The notes: generated by a model not told the origin, from the sequence alone. A stretch of DNA of 64,000 nt from Flavobacterium tistrianum (GCF_003254545.1 NZ_QJRH01000070.1:310001-374000), one strand, 5' to 3'. Positions 1-8,987 are shown, numbered from the stretch's first letter. Translations and numbers: made by a program.

Positions 1-974
1 AAGATTATAAAGATTTTCCAACGAAATTTAAAGGACAAAAAATATTAGCTTCTGAAAGTGTTTCGGCTTTAGAAACGCGTGGACATTATGATTTTCCAGA
101 CGGAATTAAAGCGTGGCCAACGAAACACGGTGCGCCGTTTGACGGAAATGCCGATTGGACAGTTTCGGCTTACGATCAAGTAAAATCGTATTGGGGAGCA
201 ACGCACGAAGAAAACTGGAAAACGATTAAAAGTCAGAATTTCATGGCCGGAACTTTTATCTGGACAGGTTTTGATTATATCGGAGAACCAGATCCATATC
301 CTTATCCTGCGAGAAGTTCGTATTTCGGAATTGTAGATTTGGCGGGACTTCCAAAAGATGTGTATTATATGTACCAAAGTGAATGGTCGAAGAAAACAGT
401 TCTACATATTTTACCGCATTGGAACTGGAAAAAAGATCAGGAAGTCGAAGTTTGGGCTTATTATAATAATGCTGATGAAGTGGAATTATTCTTAAACGGA
501 AAGTCGTTAGGAAAGAAAGACAAACAAAATGATGATTTGCATATTTCTTGGAGAGTGAAATTCGAGCCTGGAACATTAAAAGCTGTTTCAAGAAAGAACG
601 GAAAAGTAGTTTTAGAAAAAGAAATTCATACAGCAGGACAAGCTTCTAAAATTGATTTAAAAGCGGAAAAAACTGCAATTAAAAATGATACTTACGATTT
701 GGTTTACGTAACCGTTTCAATGCTTGACAAAGACGGAAACTTAGTGCCAAACGCAATGGATTTAATCAATTTTGAAGTAACTGGCGGAGGAAAATTAGTT
801 GGAGTTGATAATGGTTATCAAGCCAATTTAGATTCTTTTAAAGCGAATTCCTGTAAATTATTTAATGGGAAATGTGTTGTGATTATTCAGTCGAATGGAA
901 AGAGCGATAATATTAAGTTGAAGGCGATGGCTTCTGGTTTACAGACATCAACAATTGAAGTAAAAGTAAATTAA
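1..974 (+). CDS. Glycoside hydrolase family 2 protein (beta-galactosidase-like), C-terminal part
   Basis: The gene is cut by the left edge; the frame is open from base 3 with no start in view. The visible 323 codons begin in the catalytic TIM barrel. ASESVSALETRGHYDFP (nucleophile Glu followed by Ser-Val) and GTFIWTGFDYIGEP are characteristic of GH2 beta-galactosidases. After the barrel comes a beta-sandwich region with ELFLNGKSLG, as in DUF4982-type domains, and a C-terminal immunoglobulin-like domain as in bacteroidetal GH2 enzymes. Such enzymes are normally exported and remove beta-linked galactose or related sugars from glycans; the substrate cannot be read from this fragment. The first in-frame ATG at base 243 lies inside the barrel and is not a real start. 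The gene is followed by a long inverted repeat. Confidence 0.85.
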   Translation, partial: DYKDFPTKFKGQKILASESVSALETRGHYDFPDGIKAWPTKHGAPFDGNADWTVSAYDQVKSYWGATHEENWKTIKSQNFMAGTFIWTGFDYIGEPDPYPYPARSSYFGIVDLAGLPKDVYYMYQSEWSKKTVLHILPHWNWKKDQEVEVWAYYNNADEVELFLNGKSLGKKDKQNDDLHISWRVKFEPGTLKAVSRKNGKVVLEKEIHTAGQASKIDLKAEKTAIKNDTYDLVYVTVSMLDKDGNLVPNAMDLINFEVTGGGKLVGVDNGYQANLDSFKANSCKLFNGKCVVIIQSNGKSDNIKLKAMASGLQTSTIEVKVN

Positions 975-1112
975 TCTCGCAAAGTCGCAGAGACGCAAAG
1001 TTTTTGAACCATATAAGTTATATAAGATAATTTAAGTTTAAACTTATTTTACTTATATAACTTATATGGTTTATTTTTTTAATAAACTTTGCGTATCTGC
1101 GACTTTGCGAGA
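975..1112. repeat. 138-bp inverted repeat in the intergenic gap
   Basis: The outer arms 975-1003 and 1084-1112 match as reverse complements at 28 of 29 positions (the CGCAAAGTCGCAGA type). Inner arms 1009-1026 and 1052-1069 match perfectly over 18 bp, and a 14-bp palindrome TAAGTTTAAACTTA sits at 1033-1046. In RNA this forms one very long hairpin directly after the GH2 stop codon. It may act as a bidirectional terminator or be a mobile intergenic palindrome. Confidence 0.85.
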
Positions 1113-1140
1113 TTCTTTATACATTTATAAAAAAAAACAA

Positions 1141-1698
1141 ATGGAACCAACTTTCTTCGCAGATCAACAAGAATTTAGAAAGTGGCTTGAGAAAAATCAT
1201 CAAAAGGAAAAAGAGCTTTTAGTTGGTTTTTATAAAGTTACAAGTGGAAAACTTTCTATAACTTGGCCAGAATCTGTCGATCAGGCGCTTTGTTTTGGCT
1301 GGATTGATGGTGTTCGAAAATCTATTGATAAGGATAGTTATACCATTCGTTTTACTCCGAGAAAACCTTCCAGCATTTGGAGTGCAATTAATATCCAAAA
1401 AATGGAAGATTTAACTAAGGCTGGATTAATGACAGAATCGGGTCTGAAAGCGTTTAGTTTTAGAACTGAAAATAAATCCAAAATATATTCGCACGAAAAG
1501 GAGCCTATTCCGCTTTTGGAGGTTTATGAGAAACAGTTTAAAAGCAATATAATTGCCTGGGAATTTTTCGAGAAACAAGCGCCTTCCTACAAGAAAGTTA
1601 TAATTCATTGGATTATGAGTGCCAAACAAGAAAAAACGCAGCTTTCTAGACTTGAAAAAACTATTGCTGAGAGCGAAAAACAGAAGCGAGTACTATAA
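1141..1698 (+). CDS. YdeI/OmdA family protein
   Basis: A 185-residue soluble protein without signal peptide. The N-terminal part (about residues 5-125: the region with WPESVDQALCFGWIDGVRKS and RFTPRKPSSIWSAIN) is the conserved core of the YdeI/OmpD-associated family (bacteriocin-protection-like). The C-terminal 60 residues form the helical OmdA part. The biochemical role of the family is not established. The frame stays open to an ATG at 1066, but that start lies in the arm of the inverted repeat. The ATG at 1141 follows an A-rich leader and gives the usual family length. It is transcribed on its own, ahead of a membrane protein gene 48 bp downstream. Confidence 0.8.
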   Translation: MEPTFFADQQEFRKWLEKNHQKEKELLVGFYKVTSGKLSITWPESVDQALCFGWIDGVRKSIDKDSYTIRFTPRKPSSIWSAINIQKMEDLTKAGLMTESGLKAFSFRTENKSKIYSHEKEPIPLLEVYEKQFKSNIIAWEFFEKQAPSYKKVIIHWIMSAKQEKTQLSRLEKTIAESEKQKRVL

Positions 1699-1746
1699 AT
1701 ATTTCGAATAAAATCGTTATTTTAGTCATCTGACTTTAAGTGAAAT

Positions 1747-2403
1747 ATGGAAAAAGAAAATACCACAACAATTAAAGGGGAAATTTTGCTGGGTATTATT
1801 TTTGCCTTAGAATTATACGCCTTGCCTGTACAGTTTTATTTGCTGTTTAAAAATCCTGAATTTACTTTTTTTAGCGCCGCAGTTCGCTTTTTTAGTTTCT
1901 TTACCATTACCACAAATTCTATAGTTTTCATTTGTACTGCGATGTTGTTGTTTGGCGGGAATAGTGCTATGAATACTTTCTTTAGAAAATGTACGACAAT
2001 CACTGCGATAACAGTTTATATTTTGATTGTTGGAATTGTCTTTAATTTACTTCTTCGCTCAATTGTTGATTTGCAAGGGCATCATCGAATTGTAAGCGAA
2101 ATTTTTCATGTCGTTGTACCAATTTTATTTTTCTTTTTCTGGCTGTTTTTTGTCAGTCCAGAGAAAATCTCTTTTATAACCATTTGGTTTTGGTTGTTAT
2201 ATCCCATTATTTATATGATTTATACCATATTTCATGGTTTTATTTCCAGCTTTTATCCTTATCCTTTTATTGATGTTACTAAACTCGGATTGCAAACAGC
2301 ACTCATAAACGGAGTTTTCGTTTTAATCTCTTTTGTCGTTTTGTCTGTGATTTTGATTTCGATTTCAAAAATTAGGACTAAGAAGATTAGCTTGGACGAC
2401 TAA
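1747..2403 (+). CDS. Pr6Pr family membrane protein
   Basis: A 218-residue hydrophobic protein with about six predicted membrane helices and short loops. The motif FFSFFTITTNSIVFIC in the second helix region and the overall pattern match the Pr6Pr family of small bacterial integral membrane proteins. No catalytic residues are known for the family and no function is assigned. It lies 48 bp after the YdeI-like gene on the same strand, so the two could be cotranscribed. Confidence 0.7.
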   Translation: MEKENTTTIKGEILLGIIFALELYALPVQFYLLFKNPEFTFFSAAVRFFSFFTITTNSIVFICTAMLLFGGNSAMNTFFRKCTTITAITVYILIVGIVFNLLLRSIVDLQGHHRIVSEIFHVVVPILFFFFWLFFVSPEKISFITIWFWLLYPIIYMIYTIFHGFISSFYPYPFIDVTKLGLQTALINGVFVLISFVVLSVILISISKIRTKKISLDD

Positions 2404-2626
2404 AATAAAATATTCAATCTTCTACTCATAAATAGACAAAAAAACGAACTTTCTTCTTTCCTTCTTTCTCCTGAAATTTTTCTACAAACTTCCGATGGTA
2501 TTAATTTAATAGATCAAAAATATCTTGTTTTTTGAACCTAAACTTTATTTTTAGATTGTAATTAATTGTTTTTTAAATTGTTAAATAAAAAAAATATCGT
2601 CTGAATGCTCCGTATTTATTAGTTTA

Positions 2627-2680
2627 ACTAATTAATTAGTATAAATATTAATCAATTAGTTTTGCTACTAATTAATTAGT
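2627..2680. promoter_or_regulatory. Three phased palindromic operators of the BlaI-type regulator
   Basis: ACTAATTAATTAGT occurs as a perfect 14-bp palindrome at 2627-2640 and at 2667-2680. The second copy extends to an 18-bp palindrome, 2665-2682. A third copy with two mismatches (ATTAATCAATTAGT) lies exactly midway at 2647-2660. The spacing is 20 bp start to start, about two helical turns. The last site lies between the -33 (TTTG 2661-2664) and -7 elements of the promoter, which fits repression by the downstream BlaI/MecI-like protein. Confidence 0.75.
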
Positions 2681-2691
2681 AGTTATATTTG
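2661..2691 (+). promoter_or_regulatory. Promoter of the blaI-blaR1-like operon
   Basis: TTTG at 2661-2664, a 19-bp spacer and TATATTTG at 2684-2691 match the Bacteroidetes sigma-A consensus (TTG, 17-23 bp, TAnnTTTG). Transcription would start about 10 bp before the ATG at 2708, giving a very short leader. Confidence 0.7.
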
Positions 2692-2707
2692 TCAAAAGAT
2701 TTCTACT

Positions 2708-3070
2708 ATGATAAAATTAGCCAAACGAGAAGAACAGATTATGCAGGTTTTTTGGGATTTAAATAAAGCCTTCATCAGAGATATTATTCCATTGTTGCCA
2801 GATCCGAAACCACATTATAATAGTGTTGCGACGATTGTCAAAATATTAGAAGAAAAAGGATTTCTAAATCGGGAAACAATAGGGAATATGCATTGCTTTT
2901 TTCCAGTAATTAAAAGAGAAGAATATCAACAGTTTGCGCTGAAAGATGTTGTGAGCCAGTATTTTGATAATTCGTATCCACGAATGCTTGCCTTTTTTGC
3001 CAAAGAGCAAAAATTAACCGAAAATGAATTGGATGAAATCGTAAACATGATAAAAAAAGATTCTATATGA
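2708..3070 (+). CDS. BlaI/MecI/CopY family transcriptional repressor
   Basis: A 120-residue winged-helix protein. KLAKREEQIMQVFWDL opens the domain, and HYNSVATIVKILEEKGFL is the recognition-helix and wing region typical of BlaI/MecI repressors. The C-terminal half is the dimerisation part. Family members bind palindromic operators as dimers and are inactivated when the partner membrane protease signals. The three palindromes upstream are the probable targets, giving autoregulation. The stop overlaps the start of the M56 peptidase gene by 4 bp (ATGA), so the two are translationally coupled. Confidence 0.9.
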   Translation: MIKLAKREEQIMQVFWDLNKAFIRDIIPLLPDPKPHYNSVATIVKILEEKGFLNRETIGNMHCFFPVIKREEYQQFALKDVVSQYFDNSYPRMLAFFAKEQKLTENELDEIVNMIKKDSI

Positions 3071-5079
3071 TACCTTATATTCTATACACGGCGCTTATTC
3101 TTTTTGCTTGCCTTATGTTTTATAAGTTGCTTTTGCAGAAAGAAACTTTTTATAATTTGAATAGATTTGTTTTGCTTGCCTGCATGGTAGTAGCTTTTAC
3201 TTTGCCGTTACTTCCGATTCCGCAGCAATTCTCCCTTCAAAAACAGAAAGTAACCGCAACTATTCCTTCCATAAAAAAAGCAGTTGGAAAAGAATCAACT
3301 GCTGAGCTGAAAACACTTCCTGTAAATGAAGTTTTAATAAATGAAACAAAGCAACAATTTAATATGGCTTTGGTCATGCAGTGGATAGTGTATTTGTATT
3401 GGTTTGGTGTCGTTGTTTTTGCGCTTAATTTTTTGATGCAAGCCGTTATATTATTTTACAGAGCGTACACATCAGAGATTATTCGGGATGGAAAATTTAG
3501 AATTGTCGAAATAACAGGCGATAAAGCACCTTGTTCTTTTGCTAATAATATTTTTATAAATCCAGAAAAATACGAGTGGGAAACGTACAATCAGATTTTG
3601 CTGCACGAAAAAATTCATATCGAGCAAAAACACACTATTGATCTTTTGCTTGCAGAAATCGTACTTGTTTTTCAGTGGTTTAATCCTTTTGCTTGGCAAT
3701 GGCGAAAAGCATTAGAAAGTAATCTTGAATTTTTGACTGATAACGAAATGCTGCAACAAGGCAGCGTTGAAAAAGAAAGTTATCAATTTAGCCTGCTTAA
3801 AGTGGCGGCGCCACAATTTCCTTTGAGTCTTACAACTAACTATAATCAATCATTACTCAAAAAACGAATCATTATGATGAATTCAAAAAAATCAAACGTA
3901 AACACAACATGGAAATATTTTTTCCTGCTACCATTATTGGTATTGTTTGCCTGCCTTTTTAATCAACCGGCAGCGCAAAGTCAGACGCTAACTTCGAATC
4001 TTAAAAACGAAGAAACTAAAGCGAATCCAAACTCTCAAAGGGGTGATCAAACCGAAGGAAACTGGTTTGCCACAATCAAAGGCAATACAGTAGAAATGGA
4101 ATTTAAAAACGACGAGAATAGCCACTCTACTCGTACTTATGATATTAGCGAGTTTAACGGATTATCAAAAGATAAACAAGGAACATTTTCTCTAACGCGT
4201 GAAGCGGGAACAATGAATTTTACTGGGAAATTTGACGGAAATACCGGAATGGGAACGTATAAGTTTGTTGGCAATAAAAATTTCGCCAAAGAAATGGCTG
4301 CACAAGGTATTACATTGGCAGATGATACAGATCTTATGGTTTTCTTTATTGTAAATATAAAAACGTCTTACGTAAAAATGCTGCATAAAAAAGGGTATAA
4401 AAATGTAGACAAAGAACAAGTAATTCCGTTGGCGGCTTTAAACGTAAGTGAAGATTACATTGATTCTATTAAAGATGCTGGAATTGGAAATATAGATATT
4501 GAAACGCTGATTCCTTTTAAATCCTTAAACATCGATAAAGCTTTTATTGAAGATATTATTAAATCGGGTTATAAAAATGTTTCACCAGAAAATCTGATCA
4601 CTTTAAAATCTCAAAATATTGACGGAAAATATATTAATGATTACCGTTCTTCGGCAAAAACAAAAAAGAATGAAGATGGAGAACAAGATGAGAACAATAT
4701 TATTGCTTTCAAAACTTTAAACATTGATAAAGCTTATATTGATTCTTTTAAAAAAATAGGATATAATGATCTTTCAAACGACGACTTAATTGCTTTAAAA
4801 GCTTTAAATGTAACTCCAGAATATGTTAGCCAATTCGAAAAAGTAGGTTATAAAAACATTTCGTCTGAAAATCTTACGGCTTTAAAATCGCAAAATATCA
4901 CGGCAGATTTAATTAAGGAATATAAGGATTTGGGGTTCTCAGATCTAGATTTAGATGATATTGTGGGTGCAAAAGCGGTTGGTGCAACGCCAACTTTCAT
5001 TAAAGCTATGAGAGAAAAAGGACATAACTTTAAAGATATTGGAAAGTATATAGCTTTAAAAGCAGTTGTTGGCAACTAA
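3067..5079 (+). CDS. BlaR1-like M56 family metallopeptidase with a C-terminal repeat domain
   Basis: A 670-residue membrane protein. Hydrophobic segments near residues 5-25, 35-50 and 105-130 surround the M56 peptidase domain. The zinc motif is HEKIH (His180, Glu181, His184), followed by FQWFNPFAW as in BlaR1/MecR1 sensors. A further membrane helix lies near residues 280-298. After a Gly/Asn-rich linker, about 240 residues hold repeats of roughly 30 residues with the pattern LI.LKSLNID..YI.....GYKN, replacing the penicillin-binding sensor of true BlaR1. By family knowledge it transmits an external signal and triggers cleavage of the BlaI-like partner. The ligand is unknown; the repeats presumably lie outside the membrane. 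A strong terminator follows. Confidence 0.85.
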   Translation: MIPYILYTALILFACLMFYKLLLQKETFYNLNRFVLLACMVVAFTLPLLPIPQQFSLQKQKVTATIPSIKKAVGKESTAELKTLPVNEVLINETKQQFNMALVMQWIVYLYWFGVVVFALNFLMQAVILFYRAYTSEIIRDGKFRIVEITGDKAPCSFANNIFINPEKYEWETYNQILLHEKIHIEQKHTIDLLLAEIVLVFQWFNPFAWQWRKALESNLEFLTDNEMLQQGSVEKESYQFSLLKVAAPQFPLSLTTNYNQSLLKKRIIMMNSKKSNVNTTWKYFFLLPLLVLFACLFNQPAAQSQTLTSNLKNEETKANPNSQRGDQTEGNWFATIKGNTVEMEFKNDENSHSTRTYDISEFNGLSKDKQGTFSLTREAGTMNFTGKFDGNTGMGTYKFVGNKNFAKEMAAQGITLADDTDLMVFFIVNIKTSYVKMLHKKGYKNVDKEQVIPLAALNVSEDYIDSIKDAGIGNIDIETLIPFKSLNIDKAFIEDIIKSGYKNVSPENLITLKSQNIDGKYINDYRSSAKTKKNEDGEQDENNIIAFKTLNIDKAYIDSFKKIGYNDLSNDDLIALKALNVTPEYVSQFEKVGYKNISSENLTALKSQNITADLIKEYKDLGFSDLDLDDIVGAKAVGATPTFIKAMREKGHNFKDIGKYIALKAVVGN

Positions 5080-5167
5080 GCTGATATTGCTTTTGATAAT
5101 TAAAGCAATACATTTTCTCTGTAAATAAAATATTCAAGTTGTAAGACTACAATCAAAATATACTAAT

Positions 5168-5203
5168 AAAGCCCAAATCTACAGATTTGGGCTTTATTTT
5201 TTT
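5168..5203 (+). terminator. Rho-independent terminator after the BlaR1-like gene
   Basis: AAAGCCCAAATCT (5168-5180) pairs perfectly with 5183-5195 around a 2-nt gap, followed by a T-rich run. Confidence 0.85.
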
Positions 5204-5373
5204 AGACAATTTCAAAAACAGTTGTTTTAAAATAGTATACTCAAGCGAATAATTTAAATAAAACCATTTTATACCAAAACGCTTTAAAAAATGTTGTTGG
5301 TCGAAATTCTATTCGCAAGATTTCAATTTATACTACATTTATACTTTATAGACTATTCTAAAGCAAATCAGCA

Positions 5374-7467
5374 ATGAAAAAAATATTCCTTTCCTTATGT
5401 CTTTTTGCTATAATTTCTAATGCTTCGAGTCAGGAATTTGCGAATGCTCCAAAGCCTTTTGGACCAGTTCCGACGCAAAAACAAATCGATTGGCAGGAAA
5501 TGGAATTTTATGCTTTTGTGCATTTTTCGCTAAATACTTTTACGAATAAAGAATGGGGTTACGGAGATGAATCACCAGAACTTTTTAATCCGTCACAGTT
5601 GGATGTTCGCCAATGGGCGCGCGTGGTAAAAGAGGCAGGAATGAAAGGAATTATTCTGGTTGCCAAACATCATGATGGTTTTTGCCTTTGGCCTTCGGCA
5701 TATACAGAACGTTCTGTAAAGAATTCTCCGTGGGAAAATGGAAAAGGTGATTTGGTTAAAGAATTGGCGGCAGCTTGTAAAGAATACGATTTAAAGTTAG
5801 GATTATATCTTTCGCCTTGGGATAGAAATCATCCGCAATACGGCAAACCTGAATACATTATCTATTTCAGAAATCAGTTGAAAGAATTATTGACGAATTA
5901 CGGAGATGTTTTCGAAATGTGGTTTGACGGAGCAAATGGTGGTGATGGCTATTATGGCGGAGCAAATGAAACCAGAAAAATTAACTCACTTACGTATTAT
6001 AATTGGGATGAAACGTATAAATTGATTTACGATATCGCGCCAAAAACGTTAGTTTGGGGAGTTGGACCCTCAGAAGCAAGATGGATTGGAAATGAAGAAG
6101 GTCGTGCAGGAAAAACCAATTGGTTGTTATTGCGCCAAAAAGATGAATTGGCTGGAAAAGTACATTATACAGAATTTATGTCAGGACACGAAGATGGCGA
6201 GAAATGGGTTCCTGGAGAAGCAGACGTTTCAATAAGACCAGGATGGTTTTATCATTCCGTCGAAGACGATAAAGTGCGTTCGCTTGACGAAATGGTCGAT
6301 ATTTATTACGAATCGGTTGGACGAAATGCCACTTTATTATTAAACCTTCCAGTTGATACTCGTGGGTTAGTTCATGAAAATGACGAAGCAAGATTGAAAG
6401 AACTGGTTGCGACAATTAAAGCCGATTTCAAAGCTGAACTATTAGCAGGAACTCAGGTTCAGGCTTCGAACATTCGTGCAAACGATTCTAATTTCGGTCC
6501 GCATAATGTTATCGACGGAAATAAAAATACGTATTGGGCAACAGATGACAAAGTAAAACAGGCTACAGTTGAATTTACATTCAAAAAGCCCACAACAATC
6601 AACAGAATTTTACTTCAAGAATATATTAAACTTGGCCAGCGTGTAAAAGCGTTTTCTATTGAAGTAAAAGTGGACGGTCAGTGGAAAACAATCGCCAATG
6701 AGACTACAATTGGCTATAAAAGAATTTTGCGTTTAGATCGTGTTACAGCTTCTACACTTAGAGTTAATGTTTTGGATGCAAAAGCTGGATTTGTAATTAG
6801 TACAATTGAAGCTTACAATGCACCAACTTTTGTAAAAGAACCACAGATTTTTAGAGATAAAAATGGTTTGGTGACAATTAAATCAGAAGAAGGAAATGCT
6901 GTTTATTATACTTTGGATGGAAAAGCGCCTAATGAAAAAAGCACTTTATATAAAGCTCCATTCGTATATAATAAAGAAGTAGAAATTAAAGCTATTTCAC
7001 GAAATACTAAGGAGAAAATTAATAGTGGCATAAAGTCCGCAAAATATGGTGTCTCTAAAGAGAAATGGAAAGTGATTTCGGTTTCGAGTGGTGATAGCAA
7101 ATTGGTTGAAAGAATTATTGACGGCAATGCTAATACAGAATGGAGTTTTGGAAATGATGAAAACAAGCTGCCACAAAGTGTTGTTATTGATATGGGAGAA
7201 TTGATTAGTATTAAAGGTTTTACCTATACGCCACAACAGGTTGGTAACAATTTAAATTTGATTTCAAATTATGAATTGTATACAAGTTTAGACAGTTTTT
7301 ACTGGGATAAACAATCAGAAGGAGAATTTTCGAATATTAAACATAACCCAATTGAACAAGTAAAGAGTTTTTCTGTGGTAAAAGCAAGATTTTTGAAATT
7401 TGTCGCTACAGCTGCGGTAGGAAAAGCGCAAACCGTTTCAATTGCTGAAATTGGAGTTGTAGAATAA
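5374..7467 (+). CDS. GH29 alpha-L-fucosidase with C-terminal carbohydrate-binding domains
   Basis: A 697-residue exported protein with an N-terminal signal peptide ending near SNASSQ. The GH29 catalytic barrel spans about residues 30-350 and contains LVAKHHDGFCLWPS and EMWFDGANGG, whose Asp185 matches the family nucleophile. It hydrolyses terminal alpha-L-fucose from glycans. After the barrel come an F5/8-type-C (discoidin-like) domain (about 370-490, VIDGNKNTYWAT), a chitobiase/FN3-like segment (YYTLDGKAPN) and a second discoidin-like domain (IIDGNANTEWSF), probably for glycan binding. The gene stands alone between two intergenic regions. The neighbouring regulator and N-glycan genes suggest it serves the same locus. 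Confidence 0.9.
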   Translation: MKKIFLSLCLFAIISNASSQEFANAPKPFGPVPTQKQIDWQEMEFYAFVHFSLNTFTNKEWGYGDESPELFNPSQLDVRQWARVVKEAGMKGIILVAKHHDGFCLWPSAYTERSVKNSPWENGKGDLVKELAAACKEYDLKLGLYLSPWDRNHPQYGKPEYIIYFRNQLKELLTNYGDVFEMWFDGANGGDGYYGGANETRKINSLTYYNWDETYKLIYDIAPKTLVWGVGPSEARWIGNEEGRAGKTNWLLLRQKDELAGKVHYTEFMSGHEDGEKWVPGEADVSIRPGWFYHSVEDDKVRSLDEMVDIYYESVGRNATLLLNLPVDTRGLVHENDEARLKELVATIKADFKAELLAGTQVQASNIRANDSNFGPHNVIDGNKNTYWATDDKVKQATVEFTFKKPTTINRILLQEYIKLGQRVKAFSIEVKVDGQWKTIANETTIGYKRILRLDRVTASTLRVNVLDAKAGFVISTIEAYNAPTFVKEPQIFRDKNGLVTIKSEEGNAVYYTLDGKAPNEKSTLYKAPFVYNKEVEIKAISRNTKEKINSGIKSAKYGVSKEKWKVISVSSGDSKLVERIIDGNANTEWSFGNDENKLPQSVVIDMGELISIKGFTYTPQQVGNNLNLISNYELYTSLDSFYWDKQSEGEFSNIKHNPIEQVKSFSVVKARFLKFVATAAVGKAQTVSIAEIGVVE

Positions 7468-7546
7468 AAGTCTTTTTTTTGGAAAACAAAGTTTTTTAAA
7501 AAGAGATGATATTGGAATATTCATTAAGACTATGTTATCCATTAAA

Positions 7547-7657
7547 ACCCCGGAAGGGGTGAAATATTTATAGATTGCCATAAAGGAAATGAAGAAAGCT
7601 CCAGCGGAGCGACATATAATAAAATTGTAGAAAAATATGTCGCTCCGCTGGAGCTTT
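7547..7657. repeat. Intergenic palindrome, CTCCAGCGGAGCG family, copy 1
   Basis: Arms 7595-7617 and 7635-7657 are perfect 23-bp reverse complements with the core AAGCTCCAGCGGAGCGACA. They are preceded by CCCCGGAAGGGGTGAAATAT (7549-7568). A related element with the same parts lies near 38269-38372. Confidence 0.85.
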
Positions 7658-7830
7658 GATTTTGTAATCGTTGATTATTGCTATAAATATTAAGTTTCTA
7701 TGAAGCTTTAAAAAAAAAGGAGTTGTTTTTTGAAGCTGCCTAATTTTGTCTTTTGCCGAAGCTTAGCCGTTATTAGTCGAATTTTTAGTACGAGCGGATA
7801 ATATAATTCTACTTTTATCTTAGTAATTGA

Positions 7831-7998
7831 ATGACAAGGCAAATGATTAAAGAAGATATAGGTTTTAGAGAAGCATTGCAATTTGAAGAGACAGGATCTT
7901 TGCCTATCAAAGTTTACGAAGAATTGGTAAGAATGCATAAAGGGGAAGCTTTTGCAGCAATAAAGATAATAGACTATTTCATGGTTTATTTTGGTTAG
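7831..7998 (+). CDS. Possible small protein of 55 residues
   Basis: A 55-residue ORF from ATG 7831 to TAG 7996-7998. The sequence starts MTRQMIKEDIGFREALQFEE and ends in a hydrophobic stretch (IIDYFMVYFG). The composition is protein-like, with charged and hydrophobic residues mixed, and it lies between two repeat elements in an otherwise empty gap. No family is recognised, no clear promoter or ribosome binding site is seen, and it could be a chance ORF or a remnant. Confidence 0.2.
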   Translation: MTRQMIKEDIGFREALQFEETGSLPIKVYEELVRMHKGEAFAAIKIIDYFMVYFG

Positions 7999-8060
7999 TT
8001 ACCTATAATTGAGAGGAAATGCGGTCGTGGTTGGCCGCATTTTCGTTTTTATATATTTTT

Positions 8061-8196
8061 TTACCGCAAAGCGCGCAAAGATTTACGCAAAGGGCGCTAA
8101 GACTTTTTGCTTGGTCTAAAAAGAGTATAAAAAAGTTCGCAAAGCTTTTAATAAACTTTGCGAACCTTGCGTAAATCTTAGCGTGCTTTGCGGTTA
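8061..8196. repeat. Long imperfect inverted repeat (GCAAAG type)
   Basis: TTACCGCAAAGCGCGCAAAG and following bases (8061-8097) are repeated as the reverse complement at about 8158-8196, with a few mismatches. It ends just before the stop of the minus-strand response regulator and could terminate transcription from both sides. Confidence 0.75.
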
Positions 8197-8201
8197 AACC
8201 T

Positions 8202-8915
8202 TTATATGGAAGAGTTCAGGATTTTTTGTTTTACCTCGTCTATATAAGATCTTCCTATGACATATCTTAATCCTTCAATTTCAATGCTGTTTCCTTCTAC
8301 GGCATCAATTTTGTCAATGGCGATGGTGTATGATCTGTGTATTCTTATAAAATCTCTTTCAGGTAGTAATCCTGTAAAATCTGATAAAGTGCTGTGAATG
8401 ATGAATTTTCCTGAAGTGGTGCTTATTTTTAAGTAATCTTTTAAACTTTCGATTACTAGAATTTCGTTCAAGAAAATCTTCTTCATTTTTTTCTTGTCGA
8501 TTTTAACGAAGATAAAAGGGTTTTCTTTATTGTTTTCCTGCGGAACTTTGCTGGCATTGTTAAGCCTTTTGTTGATTTTGTTGACCGCTTTCATCAAACG
8601 CGGAAATTCAATTGGCTTAACCAAATAATCTAAAACATCAAGTTCGTAAGTTTCAATTGCAAATTGGTCGTATGCACTCGTAATAATCAATAAAGGCGGA
8701 TTTTCTAGACTTTTAATAAAATTGATACCGTCTAAAACAGGCATGTTGATGTCTAGAAAAATTACGTCAATAGTATTGTTTTTTAAGAAATTCAATCCTT
8801 CAATAGAATTACTAAAAGTGTTTACTAATTCTAAATCCTCAATCTGTTCAATATAATTTTTAATAACGTTTATTGCCAATGGCTCATCATCGATAATTAA
8901 ACACTTTATTTTCAT
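8202..8915 (-). CDS. LytTR-family response regulator
   Basis: A 237-residue two-domain regulator. The receiver domain (residues 1-120) has the acidic pair DDE at 9-11, the phosphoacceptor Asp55 in VIFLDINMP, and the conserved T/S (ITSAYD) and Lys (LVKP) positions. The C-terminal part (about 135-235, with IHRSYTIAIDKID) is a LytTR DNA-binding domain. It is the output partner of the histidine kinase gene 72 bp upstream. It lies next to and divergent from the glycan-degradation cluster, which it may control; that is inference from position. No adjacent hybrid sensor or ECF sigma factor is visible. Confidence 0.92.
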   Translation of the reverse strand: MKIKCLIIDDEPLAINVIKNYIEQIEDLELVNTFSNSIEGLNFLKNNTIDVIFLDINMPVLDGINFIKSLENPPLLIITSAYDQFAIETYELDVLDYLVKPIEFPRLMKAVNKINKRLNNASKVPQENNKENPFIFVKIDKKKMKKIFLNEILVIESLKDYLKISTTSGKFIIHSTLSDFTGLLPERDFIRIHRSYTIAIDKIDAVEGNSIEIEGLRYVIGRSYIDEVKQKILNSSI

Positions 8916-8987
8916 TTGTAAATACTATTTTAGGCCGATATTTGGTTTTTTGTAGGTATAGTTTTCTAAACCGATAAAAGCTAGGGC

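Larger units (their letters stand above)
7468..8201. other. 734-bp gap with two repeat elements and one doubtful small ORF
   Basis: Between the GH29 and response-regulator genes. It contains an inverted repeat of the CTCCAGCGGAGCG family (7595-7657), a short ORF at 7831-7998 and a long GCAAAG-type inverted repeat (8061-8196). The rest is AT-rich and shows no coding signal. Confidence 0.7.

Noticed and set aside
1066..1140. N-terminal extension of the YdeI-like protein
   Set aside because: The extra codons lie in the inverted repeat; ATG 1141 gives the usual family start.
3067..5079. Beta-lactam resistance sensor
   Set aside because: The M56 and BlaI-like pair is real, but the penicillin-binding sensor domain is replaced by a repeat array and no beta-lactamase gene is present.
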